DNA of 33,400 nt from an uncultured Victivallales bacterium (lineage in GTDB: Bacteria; Verrucomicrobiota; Lentisphaeria; Oligosphaerales; JAFGRS01), in contig CAILUI010000008.1 in assembly GCA_903837355.1 (NCBI GenBank), forward strand, positions 1 to 33,400. Direction: 5' to 3'. The notes under the pieces are model-generated. The model was not told where the DNA came from, did not search any database, and saw only the letters and a program-made list of their open reading frames with translations. Positions within the stretch are counted from its first letter, which is position 1. Each line of letters opens with the position of its first letter. Positions 25,362 to 33,364 of the stretch are shown piece after piece. The position numbers and the translations under genes were made by a program.

Positions 25362-25382
25362 GCGACGCCAGCGCGGCGTCGC
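25362..25382. other. GC hairpin between convergent rpoZ and RNase E/G genes
   Basis: A perfect eight-base-pair stem GCGACGCC/GGCGTCGC with a five-base loop, 11 bases from the RNase E/G stop codon. Neither side has a T-run, so intrinsic termination is unproven; it may protect the 3' end of the message. Confidence 0.4.
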
Positions 25383-25393
25383 CCTGCCCCCGC

Positions 25394-27136
25394 TCAGAGT
25401 TCGGCGCCGGTATCGTCGTTGATGATCCGGAACTCCTCCATGTGCAGGGCCGGATCGCCTCTGAAGGTGAGTTCGCCCCCGAACTGAGCCTCGAGACCGG
25501 CGAGTAACGCCGCGTCCTCGTTCTTCAGCCGTTCGAGGATACTCGGGTGGACCATCACCCGCAGTTGGGCCGTGCGCCGATTGCGCTGCAGAATCTCCTG
25601 CAGGCGGCGCTGGATCTCGACGCTCATGGTGGTGGCGGTCTTGACCAATCCACGCCCCTTGCAGTAGGGGCAGGGACAGTAGACGGTGCTGCGCACGCTC
25701 TCGGTTTCACGCTGGCGCGTCATTTCCACCAGGCCGAGTTGGCTGATGGGGTAGACTTTGGTGCGCGCCCGATCCTTGGCCAGGGCCTCCTTGAGGGCGT
25801 GGAAGACGGTCATCTGGTCCTTCTTCGAGCGCATGTCGATGAAGTCGATGACGATCAGGCCTCCGACGTTACGCAGGCGCAGTTGGCGGGTCACTTCGCG
25901 GACGGCTTCGAGGTTGGCGGTCAGGATGGTTTCGGGATGGTCCTTACCGCTGCGGTTCTTGCCGGAGTTCACGTCGATGGCCACCAAGGCCTCGGTCTCG
26001 TCCACGACGATGTGCCCGCCGCCGGGCAGCGGCGCCTGGCGCCGGAAGATGCGCTCGATCTGCTCGGAGAGGTTGTAGCGCTCCAGCAGCGGTTTGGGAT
26101 TGCGGTACAGCCGCACCTTGACGCGCTCGGCCCGGCTGAGCCTCGAGACCAGGCTGTTGGCCAGATCGAAGACCTCCTTCGAGTCGGTGACCACCTCGTC
26201 CACGTCTTCGGTCAGCAGGTCACGGAGCGAGCGTTCGGGAAGACTGGGTTCCTGGTAGATGCAGCAGGGGGCAGGGGTGGTGCGGTTGGTCTCTTCGAGC
26301 TTGCGCCAGAGGTCCAGCAACAGCGATAGGTCATCGCGGAACTGCTCTTCGTTACGGCCCGCTCCGACCGTGCGACAGATGAGCCCCATGCCTTCGGGGA
26401 TGTCCAGACGCTCCAGGATCTGGCGCAGGCGGTCACGCTCCTCCCGACTCTCGACCTTCTTGGAGACACCGACGTGCGTCGAGTTGGGCAGCAGCACCAG
26501 GTAGCGGCCGGGGATGCTGAGGTTGGTCGTCACCCGGGCGCCCTTGTTGCCGATCGGGCCTTTGCTGACCTGGACGGGCACGTCCTGACCGACCTTGAAC
26601 AACTCCGGAATATCGTCCACGGTGAACGTCGGCCGCCGTGGCCGGCGCGGCCGGCGCCGCGGTCGGCGCCCGCCGGCTGGCCGGTCATCCGTTGCCGCCG
26701 GCGCCGCCGGGGCGGCAGCGGTGCCGTCGTCTGCGGCGCCCTGCAGGCGCAGCAGTCGCTTCAGGCGTCCGAGCAGCCCTGGCGCCGCCGGGGTGGCATC
26801 GGCGCTCGTCTCGGGGACCTCTTCCGCCTCCTCCTCCGGGACGTCCTCTTCGGCTTGCCGTGGCGGTCGGCCCGACGACTCGTCGCCGCCGCCCTCGAGC
26901 ATGTCCTGCGTGGCTGGGAGCATATCCCAGTAGTGCAGAAAGGCATTCTTCTCGGTGCCGATATCCACGAACGCCGCCTGCAATGACGGCTCCAGGTTGC
27001 GGATGCGCCCCTTGAAGATGGAACCGCTCAGTCGGCTGCGGTCAGTCCGTTCGATCTGGAAGTCCTCCAGTTCGCCGTTCTCGACGACGGCAACACTGAC
27101 CTGCAGGTCCTCGCTGTTGATCAATATCTGTTTCAT
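25394..27136 (-). CDS. rng: ribonuclease E/G family endoribonuclease
   Basis: A 580-residue RNase E/G. The N terminus MKQILINSEDLQ and S1 domain (FKGRIRNLEPSLQAAFVDIG) are standard, but the S1 domain is interrupted at about residues 77-171 by an acidic, Pro/Ala-rich insertion. This insertion contains LLGRLKRLLRL, an amphipathic stretch, and an arginine patch RRPRRRPRRPRRP, before resuming with VGQDVPVQVSK. Catalytic aspartates are present: D388 in VAIDVNSGK and D431 in IVIDFIDM. The zinc-link CPYC (C489, C492) allows dimerisation. It processes rRNA and mRNA. It lies 13 bases after fmt in the same operon; the ribosome site is weak. Confidence 0.95.
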   Translation of the reverse strand: MKQILINSEDLQVSVAVVENGELEDFQIERTDRSRLSGSIFKGRIRNLEPSLQAAFVDIGTEKNAFLHYWDMLPATQDMLEGGGDESSGRPPRQAEEDVPEEEAEEVPETSADATPAAPGLLGRLKRLLRLQGAADDGTAAAPAAPAATDDRPAGGRRPRRRPRRPRRPTFTVDDIPELFKVGQDVPVQVSKGPIGNKGARVTTNLSIPGRYLVLLPNSTHVGVSKKVESREERDRLRQILERLDIPEGMGLICRTVGAGRNEEQFRDDLSLLLDLWRKLEETNRTTPAPCCIYQEPSLPERSLRDLLTEDVDEVVTDSKEVFDLANSLVSRLSRAERVKVRLYRNPKPLLERYNLSEQIERIFRRQAPLPGGGHIVVDETEALVAIDVNSGKNRSGKDHPETILTANLEAVREVTRQLRLRNVGGLIVIDFIDMRSKKDQMTVFHALKEALAKDRARTKVYPISQLGLVEMTRQRETESVRSTVYCPCPYCKGRGLVKTATTMSVEIQRRLQEILQRNRRTAQLRVMVHPSILERLKNEDAALLAGLEAQFGGELTFRGDPALHMEEFRIINDDTGAEL

Positions 27137-27149
27137 GGGGGGTACAGGT

Positions 27150-28133
27150 TTATCCCTCGGCTTCCATCATCGTGATTCCCAGACGGGTTCCTGGCGGCAA
27201 GCGCTGACCGCGCCGGAAGGTGGCCGCGGCCATCTCGCTGCGGCCCTCGGCTTTGACGCGCAGGAGTCGCAGACTGGCCTCGCCGCAGGCGACGATCAGG
27301 GTGGCAGGATCGGTTTGGAGAATGTCTCCGGGACGGCCGGAGTGCGGTGCCGCGGTGACCTCCGCGGCCAGGATTTGCAGACGGCGCGGGCCCGTGGGTC
27401 CTGGGAGGACCGTGTAGGCTCCGGGCCACGGGGTCATAGCGCGCACCTGGCGCTCGATGTGAGCGGCGCCGCGCGCCCAGTCGATGCGGCCGTCTTCCTT
27501 CGACAGCTTAGGGGCGTAGGTGACTCCGGCGGCAGGCTGCGGCTGGGGCACCAACGCCGCCGCCACCTCCACAAGACAGGGCACCAGGGCGCGGGCCGCA
27601 AGCTGACTCAAGCGGGCCTCCAGCGTCTCGGTCGTATCGTCGGGGCGAACGCTCTCGCTCAGTTGGCGCCAGATCGCGCCGGTGTCGAGTCCGGCATCCA
27701 TGCGCATGAAGGTGATGCCGCTCTGCCGATCGTCAGCCAGGATCGCGGCGCTCACCGGAGAGGCCCCGCGGTGGCGTGGCAACAGGCTGGCGTGGACATT
27801 CAGACAGCCGCAGCGCGGCAGAGCCAACAAGGCCGGTCTGAGGATCTGGCCAAAGGCCGCCACCACCACGACGTCCGGCTGCAGGGTACGCAGACGGTCC
27901 AGGAAGGCGGCGTCATTCACCGAGACCAGGCGGTCCGCGACCAGGCCACGCACCGTCGCCAGCGCGCCCACCGCGGTAGACTCGAGGCGTCGCGAGCGCC
28001 CGCAAGGCCGATCCGGCTGTGTCCCCACGCCCAATAGCCGGACGCGCGAATCGGAGAGTAATGCATCCAACAGGGGCACGCCGAGTCGACCTGAGGCGAG
28101 GTAGTATACCGAAACTGCCGCGCAGCACGCCAT
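27150..28133 (-). CDS. fmt: methionyl-tRNA formyltransferase
   Basis: A 327-residue enzyme that formylates initiator Met-tRNA using 10-formyl-tetrahydrofolate. The catalytic motif is intact: CLNVHASLLPRHRGASPV (Asn, His) and FMRMDAGLDTGAIW (Asp). The C-terminal OB-fold domain carries the WPGAYTVL block. The N terminus MACCAAVSVYYLASGRLGVPLL is unusual for the family, which usually begins with a hydrophobic strand and GTPEF; it aligns with GRLGVPLL here. The ribosome site is weak. It lies upstream of the RNase E/G gene. Confidence 0.92.
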   Translation of the reverse strand: MACCAAVSVYYLASGRLGVPLLDALLSDSRVRLLGVGTQPDRPCGRSRRLESTAVGALATVRGLVADRLVSVNDAAFLDRLRTLQPDVVVVAAFGQILRPALLALPRCGCLNVHASLLPRHRGASPVSAAILADDRQSGITFMRMDAGLDTGAIWRQLSESVRPDDTTETLEARLSQLAARALVPCLVEVAAALVPQPQPAAGVTYAPKLSKEDGRIDWARGAAHIERQVRAMTPWPGAYTVLPGPTGPRRLQILAAEVTAAPHSGRPGDILQTDPATLIVACGEASLRLLRVKAEGRSEMAAATFRRGQRLPPGTRLGITMMEAEG

Positions 28134-28171
28134 GTCGACATTACCCCTGGACCGACTCTGCCACGGGCATC

Positions 28172-28200
28172 GCGACAGCGCGGGTCCGTTGTACTATAGT
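28172..28200 (+). promoter_or_regulatory. promoter of folK
   Basis: GCGACA, a 17-base spacer and TATAGT. The -10 lies in the palindrome ACTATAGT (28193-28200), so the same element could also serve fmt on the minus strand, although the minus-strand -35 candidates are poor. The leader to folK is about 46 bases. Confidence 0.55.
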
Positions 28201-28252
28201 TTCGCGCCGGCCCCAATGAAAGAAGCGGAGTAACCATTAGCGGAGCCCTAGC

Positions 28253-28756
28253 GTGATACCGGTTGCGATCGGGATCGGCGCCAACGTCGGTGACTCACTC
28301 CAGGCGATCGCGGCGGCCTTGGAACTCCTGCGGCGCGGCGGCGTGCTCAACCTGCGCCGGGCACCCCTGTACCAGACGCAGCCCGTGGACTGCGATACCG
28401 GGACCGCGGAGTTCCTGAACACCGTCGCCACCGGGGAGTGGGGCGGCTCGCCACGGGGGCTCCTGGCGCTCTGCCAGGCGACTGAGCGGTCCTTGGGGCG
28501 GCCGGCCGCGCACTCGTCTCGTGCCGCCCGCGTGCTGGACCTCGACGTGCTCCTGATCGGCGAACGCCAGCTTGCTGCGGCCGTGCTCACCGTCCCCCAT
28601 CCGCGCTTGACGCAGCGGCTGTTCGTTCTCGTCCCCCTGGCGGAGATTGCGCCGGACTGGCGCATCCCCCCGACCCTGGAGACTGTCGCCGCCTGCCGGG
28701 ACCGGGCTCTGCAACAGCCCGGCGCCGAGCACTGGGGCGCGCCCCACCCGGGCTGA
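28253..28756 (+). CDS. folK: 2-amino-4-hydroxy-6-hydroxymethyldihydropteridine pyrophosphokinase
   Basis: A 167-residue HPPK, the step before dihydropteroate synthesis in folate biosynthesis. Landmarks: AIGIGANVGDSLQ, LYQTQPVD, EFLNTVATGEW, the signature ending RVLDLDVLLIGE and VPHPRLTQRLFVLVPLAEI. Translation starts at GTG, with GGAG about nine bases upstream. Folate supplies the formyl donor used by the divergent fmt gene, which may explain the neighbourhood. Confidence 0.93.
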   Translation: MIPVAIGIGANVGDSLQAIAAALELLRRGGVLNLRRAPLYQTQPVDCDTGTAEFLNTVATGEWGGSPRGLLALCQATERSLGRPAAHSSRAARVLDLDVLLIGERQLAAAVLTVPHPRLTQRLFVLVPLAEIAPDWRIPPTLETVAACRDRALQQPGAEHWGAPHPG

Positions 28757-28850
28757 CCGGCCGTGGCGGTTGCGGCGGTCCGTGCCACCCCTTATGTTGG
28801 CCGGAACCCGAGGCCTGCGGGCTACCGGTGCGCCATCTGGAGATGCGGTT

Positions 28851-30029
28851 GTGGGTACACGTCCTCTGAACACCTGCCACGTGATCACGCGGATGATCGT
28901 GGGTGGGGCGCAGGAGAACACCCTGCTGACGGCACGCGGCCACGTCGAGCGCGGCCACCGCGTCGTCCTGGTCACCGGGCCCTCGCCGGGCCCCGAGGGT
29001 GCCCTGCTGGCCGCGGAGAGCGTTCCCGGGCTTGAGGTCGTGGAGATCCCGGCGCTGGTGCGCTCGGTCCGACCGTGGCAGGACCTGCGTGCCTACCGAG
29101 AGCTGAAACGCGTGTTCCTCCGCGAACGCTTCGATGTGGTCCATACACACTCGTCGAAAGCGGGCATACTGGCCCGTGTGGCGGCGCGGCACGCGGGCGT
29201 GCCGCTGGTCGTCCATACCGTGCATGGTCAGGCCTTCCATCCCTACCAGTCGCGTTGGGTCAATGCCGCCTATATCCTGGCGGAGCGCTGGGCGGCGCGC
29301 CACTGCGACCGCATCCTGGCGGTGGCCCAGGCCATGGTCGACCAGTGCGTCGCGGCACGGGTGGCGCCGGCGAGCCTGTACCGGGTCGTCTACAGCGGCA
29401 TGAACATGGACCCCTTTCTGACGGCGCGCCCAGACCCCGGGCTGCGGCGTCAGCTCGGAATCCCCGCCGGGGCTCCTGTCGTCGGCAAGATCGCCCGCCT
29501 TTTCGAACTCAAGGGCCACAGCTACCTACTGGAGGCGGCCCCGCAGATCGCTGCTGCCGTGCCTGAAGTCCGCTTCCTGCTGGTCGGCGATGGCGTTCTG
29601 CGCGAGCAGATCGCCGCGCGCGCCGACGAACTGGGGCTCGCGGACCGCTTCATCTTCGCGGGCCTGGTCCCCCCCGCCGAGGTCTGTCGCTATACGGCCT
29701 TGATGGACGTCCTCGTCCATCTCTCGCTGCGCGAGGGCTTGCCGCGGACGGTGGTCCAGGCCCTGGCAACGGGTGTGCCGGCGGTCGGCTTTGACCTCGA
29801 CGGTACCCCCGAGGTCATCCGCGACGGCGTCACCGGCCGGATTTGCCCCGCGGGAGACACGCAGGCTGTGGCCAGTACGGTGATCGGATTACTGCAGGAT
29901 GGGGAGGCTCGGCAGCGGCTGGGGGCGGCGGGACGCGAACGTGTTCGCAACCAATTCTGCTGGCGGCGGATGGCCGCCATCATCGAGCAGGAATACCGCG
30001 ACGGCCTGCGCCGTAAGAACGCCCTCTAA
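28851..30029 (+). CDS. glycosyltransferase family 4
   Basis: A 392-residue GT4 enzyme with two Rossmann domains. The N-terminal part has HVITRMIVGGAQENTLLT and VVHTHSSKAGILARVAAR. The C-terminal donor domain has VGKIARLFELKGHSYLLEA, FLLVGDGVLREQI, FIFAGLVPPAEV and LREGLPRTVVQALATGVPAVG, with the conserved Glu/Gly pair. It adds a sugar from a nucleotide-sugar donor to an envelope polysaccharide, lipid or similar acceptor; the specificity is unknown. The GTG start is preferred because GGAG lies eight bases upstream. An in-frame ATG 17 codons earlier lacks a ribosome site. Confidence 0.9.
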   Translation: MGTRPLNTCHVITRMIVGGAQENTLLTARGHVERGHRVVLVTGPSPGPEGALLAAESVPGLEVVEIPALVRSVRPWQDLRAYRELKRVFLRERFDVVHTHSSKAGILARVAARHAGVPLVVHTVHGQAFHPYQSRWVNAAYILAERWAARHCDRILAVAQAMVDQCVAARVAPASLYRVVYSGMNMDPFLTARPDPGLRRQLGIPAGAPVVGKIARLFELKGHSYLLEAAPQIAAAVPEVRFLLVGDGVLREQIAARADELGLADRFIFAGLVPPAEVCRYTALMDVLVHLSLREGLPRTVVQALATGVPAVGFDLDGTPEVIRDGVTGRICPAGDTQAVASTVIGLLQDGEARQRLGAAGRERVRNQFCWRRMAAIIEQEYRDGLRRKNAL

Positions 30030-30325
30030 GGCCCCTGTTTACGCCCCTCCATGGGGTCCGTCAGGAGGCCTCATCATGGGTCCTTTGAGGATTCCGCAAA
30101 AGACTACTAGAAAGACATTTCCATTACTGATTCTGACGCGCGCTAACCTAAGGCCAAGCACTTATGACGAAACGTCTTTGCCGGCCCCCAAAAACCGTTG
30201 CCAAGGCTTGCGAACCGCCCCTGTATTCGTTACGTTTGGTTCCGTAATTCCGACCAACCTGGAAAGAGAGGCCGCTGTTCAGCGGCAGGGTTGTCTTTCG
30301 CCTTGATTGCCCCTTGGTTACCGAT
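30030..30325. other. dnaA upstream region with two candidate promoters and a hairpin
   Basis: This is the longest gene-free stretch, 296 bases, and less GC-rich than its surroundings. Two weak promoters fit: TTGAGG-17-TAGAAA (30085-30113) and TTGCGA-17-TACGTT (30208-30236). A GCCGCT/AGCGGC hairpin (30271-30286) lies in the dnaA leader. I see no copy of the standard DnaA box TTATCCACA on either strand and no clear AT-rich unwinding element, so I do not call an origin. Confidence 0.5.
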
Positions 30326-31711
30326 ATGACTATGAATCTTGCGGATGTCTGGCAGACGGCGCGTCAGCGCCTGAGAGACTTGCTGAACGAGGACACGTTC
30401 AACCGCTGGATCGCCGGTATCGTGCCGGTGCGTCAGGAGAACGCGACGGTCGTACTGGGCGTGTCCTGCGGGGTCTTCAGTGACTGGCTTAACGCGAACT
30501 ACCGTGACTTGATCGAGCGCAGTCTACGGGACGTGAGCGGCGTCAGCGATCTGGCGGTGGTGTTCGAGACCGGACACGAGGCCCCCGCGGAGCCGTTGCC
30601 GGCGGCGCCGCTGCCGCTGCTGGCAGCGCCGGAGTCGGGGCGCCCGCCGCGCAGTCGCAAGCGGGCGGGTACTCCGCCGTCGCCGGCCGAGACCCCCGCC
30701 ATGAACCGGCGTTTCTCCTTCTCGACCTTTGTCGTCGGTGAGAACAACCGTTTTGCGCACGCCGCCTGCGTCGCGGTTGCCGCGTCTCCGGGCACGGCCT
30801 ACAACCCCCTGTTCATCCACAGTTCCACGGGGCTCGGCAAGACGCACCTGCTGCAGGCGACGGCTCAGGAACTCCTGAAGAAGTGGCCGAACGCCAAGGT
30901 CGCCTACCGTTCCAGCGAGGAGTTCTCCAACGAGTTCATTGACTCCCTCCGTTCCGGGGCCACGGCCGAGTTCCGTACCCGCTACCGGGGGGTGGATCTG
31001 CTGTTGATTGACGACGTGCACTTCTTTGCCGGCAAAGAGAAACTGCAGGAGGAGTTCTTCCACACCTTCAATGCGCTGTACCATGCGCACAAGCAGATCG
31101 TGCTGACGTCCGACCGCCCGCCGCATGAGATCGCTGGCGTCGAGAAGCGCCTGGTGTCACGTTTCGAATGGGGGTTGGCCACGGACATCGCCATCCCCGA
31201 CCTTGAAACGCGGGTGGCCATCTTACGGCGCAAGCAGGATGACCATGCCCTGAAGCTGCCCGACAATGTGTTGTTCATGGTGGCCAGCCGTATTCGCAGC
31301 AACATCCGGCGGCTTGAGGGCGCCCTGATCCGTCTGGTGTCCTACGCCTCCGTAACCGGCGCGTCGCTGGACCTGGCCAAGGCAGAAGAGGTGCTGGGCC
31401 CCCTGCTGGACGAGGAGCCCGTATCGCTGGTGACGGTAGAGCATATCCAGCGCACCGTCAGTGAATTCTACGACATCCGTCTGGCTGACATGGTGGGCAA
31501 CCGGCGCCCGCAGAATATCGCCATGCCGCGGCAGGTGGCCATGTATCTGTGCCGCGAACTGACCGGCTACTCCTCGCCGGTCATCGGTGAGCATTTCCAC
31601 CGCAATCACGCCACGGTGCTGCACGCTGAGGCCTCCATCAAGGAGCGGCTCACCGTCAATCCCGAGTTCCAGCGCGAGATCAACATCCTGCGCCGGAAGG
31701 TGCGGGCCTGA
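30326..31711 (+). CDS. dnaA: chromosomal replication initiator DnaA, variant DNA-binding motif
   Basis: A 461-residue DnaA with domain I (residues 1-75, VWQTARQRLRDLL), a Pro/Ala-rich linker (about 82-125), an AAA+ domain III and a helix-turn-helix domain IV. Walker A is STGLGKTHL (K172, T173), Walker B LLLIDDVHFF (D229, D230), and the arginine finger R279 lies in LVSRFEWGL. Deviations: the usual YGG before Walker A reads HSS, and domain IV reads IAMPRQ and IGEHFHRNHATVLHA instead of ARPRQ and FGGRDHTTVLHA. Translation may begin at ATG 30326 or 30332; no good ribosome site is visible. dnaN is not adjacent. Confidence 0.93.
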   Translation: MTMNLADVWQTARQRLRDLLNEDTFNRWIAGIVPVRQENATVVLGVSCGVFSDWLNANYRDLIERSLRDVSGVSDLAVVFETGHEAPAEPLPAAPLPLLAAPESGRPPRSRKRAGTPPSPAETPAMNRRFSFSTFVVGENNRFAHAACVAVAASPGTAYNPLFIHSSTGLGKTHLLQATAQELLKKWPNAKVAYRSSEEFSNEFIDSLRSGATAEFRTRYRGVDLLLIDDVHFFAGKEKLQEEFFHTFNALYHAHKQIVLTSDRPPHEIAGVEKRLVSRFEWGLATDIAIPDLETRVAILRRKQDDHALKLPDNVLFMVASRIRSNIRRLEGALIRLVSYASVTGASLDLAKAEEVLGPLLDEEPVSLVTVEHIQRTVSEFYDIRLADMVGNRRPQNIAMPRQVAMYLCRELTGYSSPVIGEHFHRNHATVLHAEASIKERLTVNPEFQREINILRRKVRA

Positions 31712-31745
31712 GACGGGGCTTGGGTCCCGTTTCCCCCTGGGAACG

Positions 31746-31790
31746 CCGACGGCGGCGTGAACCCTGTGCAGGGCTCGCCGCCGCCGTCGG
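31746..31790. other. long GC hairpin between convergent dnaA and anti-sigma genes
   Basis: A 12-base-pair outer stem (31746-31757 with 31779-31790) and an inner CCCTG/CAGGG pairing. Neither direction shows a T-run, so intrinsic termination is uncertain; it may block read-through in both directions or stabilise 3' ends. Confidence 0.5.
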
Positions 31791-31811
31791 GAGGAAAACC
31801 TGGATGCCGCG

Positions 31812-32591
31812 TTACGGCTGGGTGGCGCCGCTTTCGACGAGGACCAGGCTGTAGTGTACATCGTGCCCGGTCAGGGCGACGCTGCCTGGTTTCCGGGGTT
31901 GCGGCAGATCGGGTGACGCCAGTTGCCAGGTGCTGTCTGCCGCCAGCCGGTCGACCAGTGTCTGGAGGTCACGATCGGTCAGGCGGACGGTAAAGACGGT
32001 GTTGCCTTCAGCCGTACCCACCTCGTAGGACCCTTTGGGCAGCATGGCCTGCAGACGGTCACGCTGATCGGCGGCGTTGCCGACGGTCCAGACGTGGCGT
32101 ATCGCGCGCGGCAGGTTCTGCGGCGCGCGCACGCTGCCATCGGCCTGGACGGGGGCCCTACGGGGATCCGCCGACACCCTCCTGATGGTCGGTTCGGGGG
32201 CGTTGGGGAAGGTCTTTGTCTCGACGATCGTGTTCTCACCCGGCCCGGCACCGCTCTTCAGCAGGCGCGCCAGGACGGCCACCGCGGCGGCGGTGATGAC
32301 CACGGCTGCCGCCAGGCGCAGCAGTGGCGAGAGCCACCAGCGCGCCGCCACGACGGGCGGCGTTGCCGCCGCCGCTTCGTGCACCCGCTGGCGGATGCGA
32401 TCGGCCAACCCAGGAGGCGGAGCCAAGTGCGCGCGGAGCACCGCGTCCAGGCGCCGCAAGGTCGCGAGATCGCGTTGGCACTGTGCGCAGGTCTCCAGGT
32501 GGACCGCGATCTCCTCGGGAACCGAGCCGTCGACGGCGGCGCTCAGGTCATCACTGCCGGGACAGGCGGAGGGACGGGGCGAAGTGCTCAT
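31812..32591 (-). CDS. anti-sigma factor with HxxxCxxC zinc motif
   Basis: A 259-residue membrane protein. The N-terminal cytoplasmic part has the ZAS motif HLETCAQC (H31, C35, C38). One membrane helix at about residues 87-111 (SPLLRLAAAVVITAAAVAVL) follows, then an outside domain of about 145 residues without a family I recognise. It would hold the adjacent ECF sigma factor inactive until a signal outside the cytoplasm is sensed. Its ATG overlaps the sigma gene's TGA (ATGA), which ensures co-translation. Confidence 0.87.
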   Translation of the reverse strand: MSTSPRPSACPGSDDLSAAVDGSVPEEIAVHLETCAQCQRDLATLRRLDAVLRAHLAPPPGLADRIRQRVHEAAAATPPVVAARWWLSPLLRLAAAVVITAAAVAVLARLLKSGAGPGENTIVETKTFPNAPEPTIRRVSADPRRAPVQADGSVRAPQNLPRAIRHVWTVGNAADQRDRLQAMLPKGSYEVGTAEGNTVFTVRLTDRDLQTLVDRLAADSTWQLASPDLPQPRKPGSVALTGHDVHYSLVLVESGATQP

Positions 32592-33193
32592 ACTCCGAGT
32601 CTTTTCCTGAGTTCGTCGCGGGCGCGGGCAATGCGTGACTTGATGGTTCCCAACTTGCACCCGAGCAAATCGGAGATCTGCTCGTAGCTGAGTTCGTCGA
32701 CGTTTCTGAGCATCAGGGCCTGGCGGTACAGCTCTGGCAGGTTGTCCAGCTCCTCCAGGGCGCGCTTCTCCAGTTCGTCCAGTGAGACCTTCTCGTCGGG
32801 CGACAAACGCCCTTCGATCACATCCAAGCGCTTGGCGTCCGGGTCGTCCGTACCGTCCAGAGGCGCATCAATGCTCAGATTGCGCTGGCTACCGCGGCTC
32901 TTGTTCCACCGGTACTTGTTACGCGCCAAGTTCATGGCGATCCGGTACATCCACGTCGTGAACTCGGAGTCGCCGCGGAACTTGGGCAAGGCCCGATGTA
33001 TTCGGATGAACACATCCTGGGCCACTTCCTCGGCATCCTGACGGTTGCCGAGGATACCGTACGCAATCTGATAAGCCCGCCCGGAGTACTTGTCGACCAG
33101 CTTATCAAAGGCCCACGTTGCGCCGCTTTTGAACTTTTCAATCAGCTCACGGTCTTCGTGAACTGCCGTCTCGTTGGACATCGCTGTTGTCAT
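32588..33193 (-). CDS. ECF-family RNA polymerase sigma factor
   Basis: A 201-residue sigma-70 family protein with region 2 (YQIAYGILGNRQDAEEVAQDVFIRIHRAL and FTTWMYRIAMNLARNKYR) and region 4 (LPELYRQALMLRNVDELSYEQISDLLGCKLGTIKSRIARAR), lacking regions 1 and 3. It is translationally coupled to a membrane anti-sigma factor. A second in-frame ATG lies four codons downstream; the first is chosen because GGGA lies five bases upstream. Confidence 0.95.
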   Translation of the reverse strand: MTTAMSNETAVHEDRELIEKFKSGATWAFDKLVDKYSGRAYQIAYGILGNRQDAEEVAQDVFIRIHRALPKFRGDSEFTTWMYRIAMNLARNKYRWNKSRGSQRNLSIDAPLDGTDDPDAKRLDVIEGRLSPDEKVSLDELEKRALEELDNLPELYRQALMLRNVDELSYEQISDLLGCKLGTIKSRIARARDELRKRLGV

Positions 33194-33335
33194 CAGGTTC
33201 CCGCTCCGGAATGCCGTTTCTGCCGCCCGTTCCGCGGGCTGGCAGTCGCGGCCTTCCGGCCTTCCTCGCTCCTCGACACAGGGCGTCGCAACGACGCCGC
33301 GGCGGCTCCCGCCTCAACACCGACCTGCCGCCGAG

Positions 33336-33364
33336 TCACCATATCGTCCCCCGGCCTCAACGTC
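33336..33364 (-). promoter_or_regulatory. promoter of the ECF sigma operon
   Basis: On the minus strand, TTGACG, a 17-base spacer and TATGGT: a housekeeping sigma-70 promoter. The predicted leader is about 135 bases (33194-33329), in which I see no feature I can name. An ECF-type self-promoter (AAC at -35) is not evident. Confidence 0.5.

Noticed and set aside
30030..30325. Possible replication origin upstream of dnaA
   Set aside because: No DnaA boxes of the standard type, no repeated 9-mer and no distinct AT-rich unwinding element could be seen by eye; the variant DnaA leaves the question open, but I have no positive evidence.
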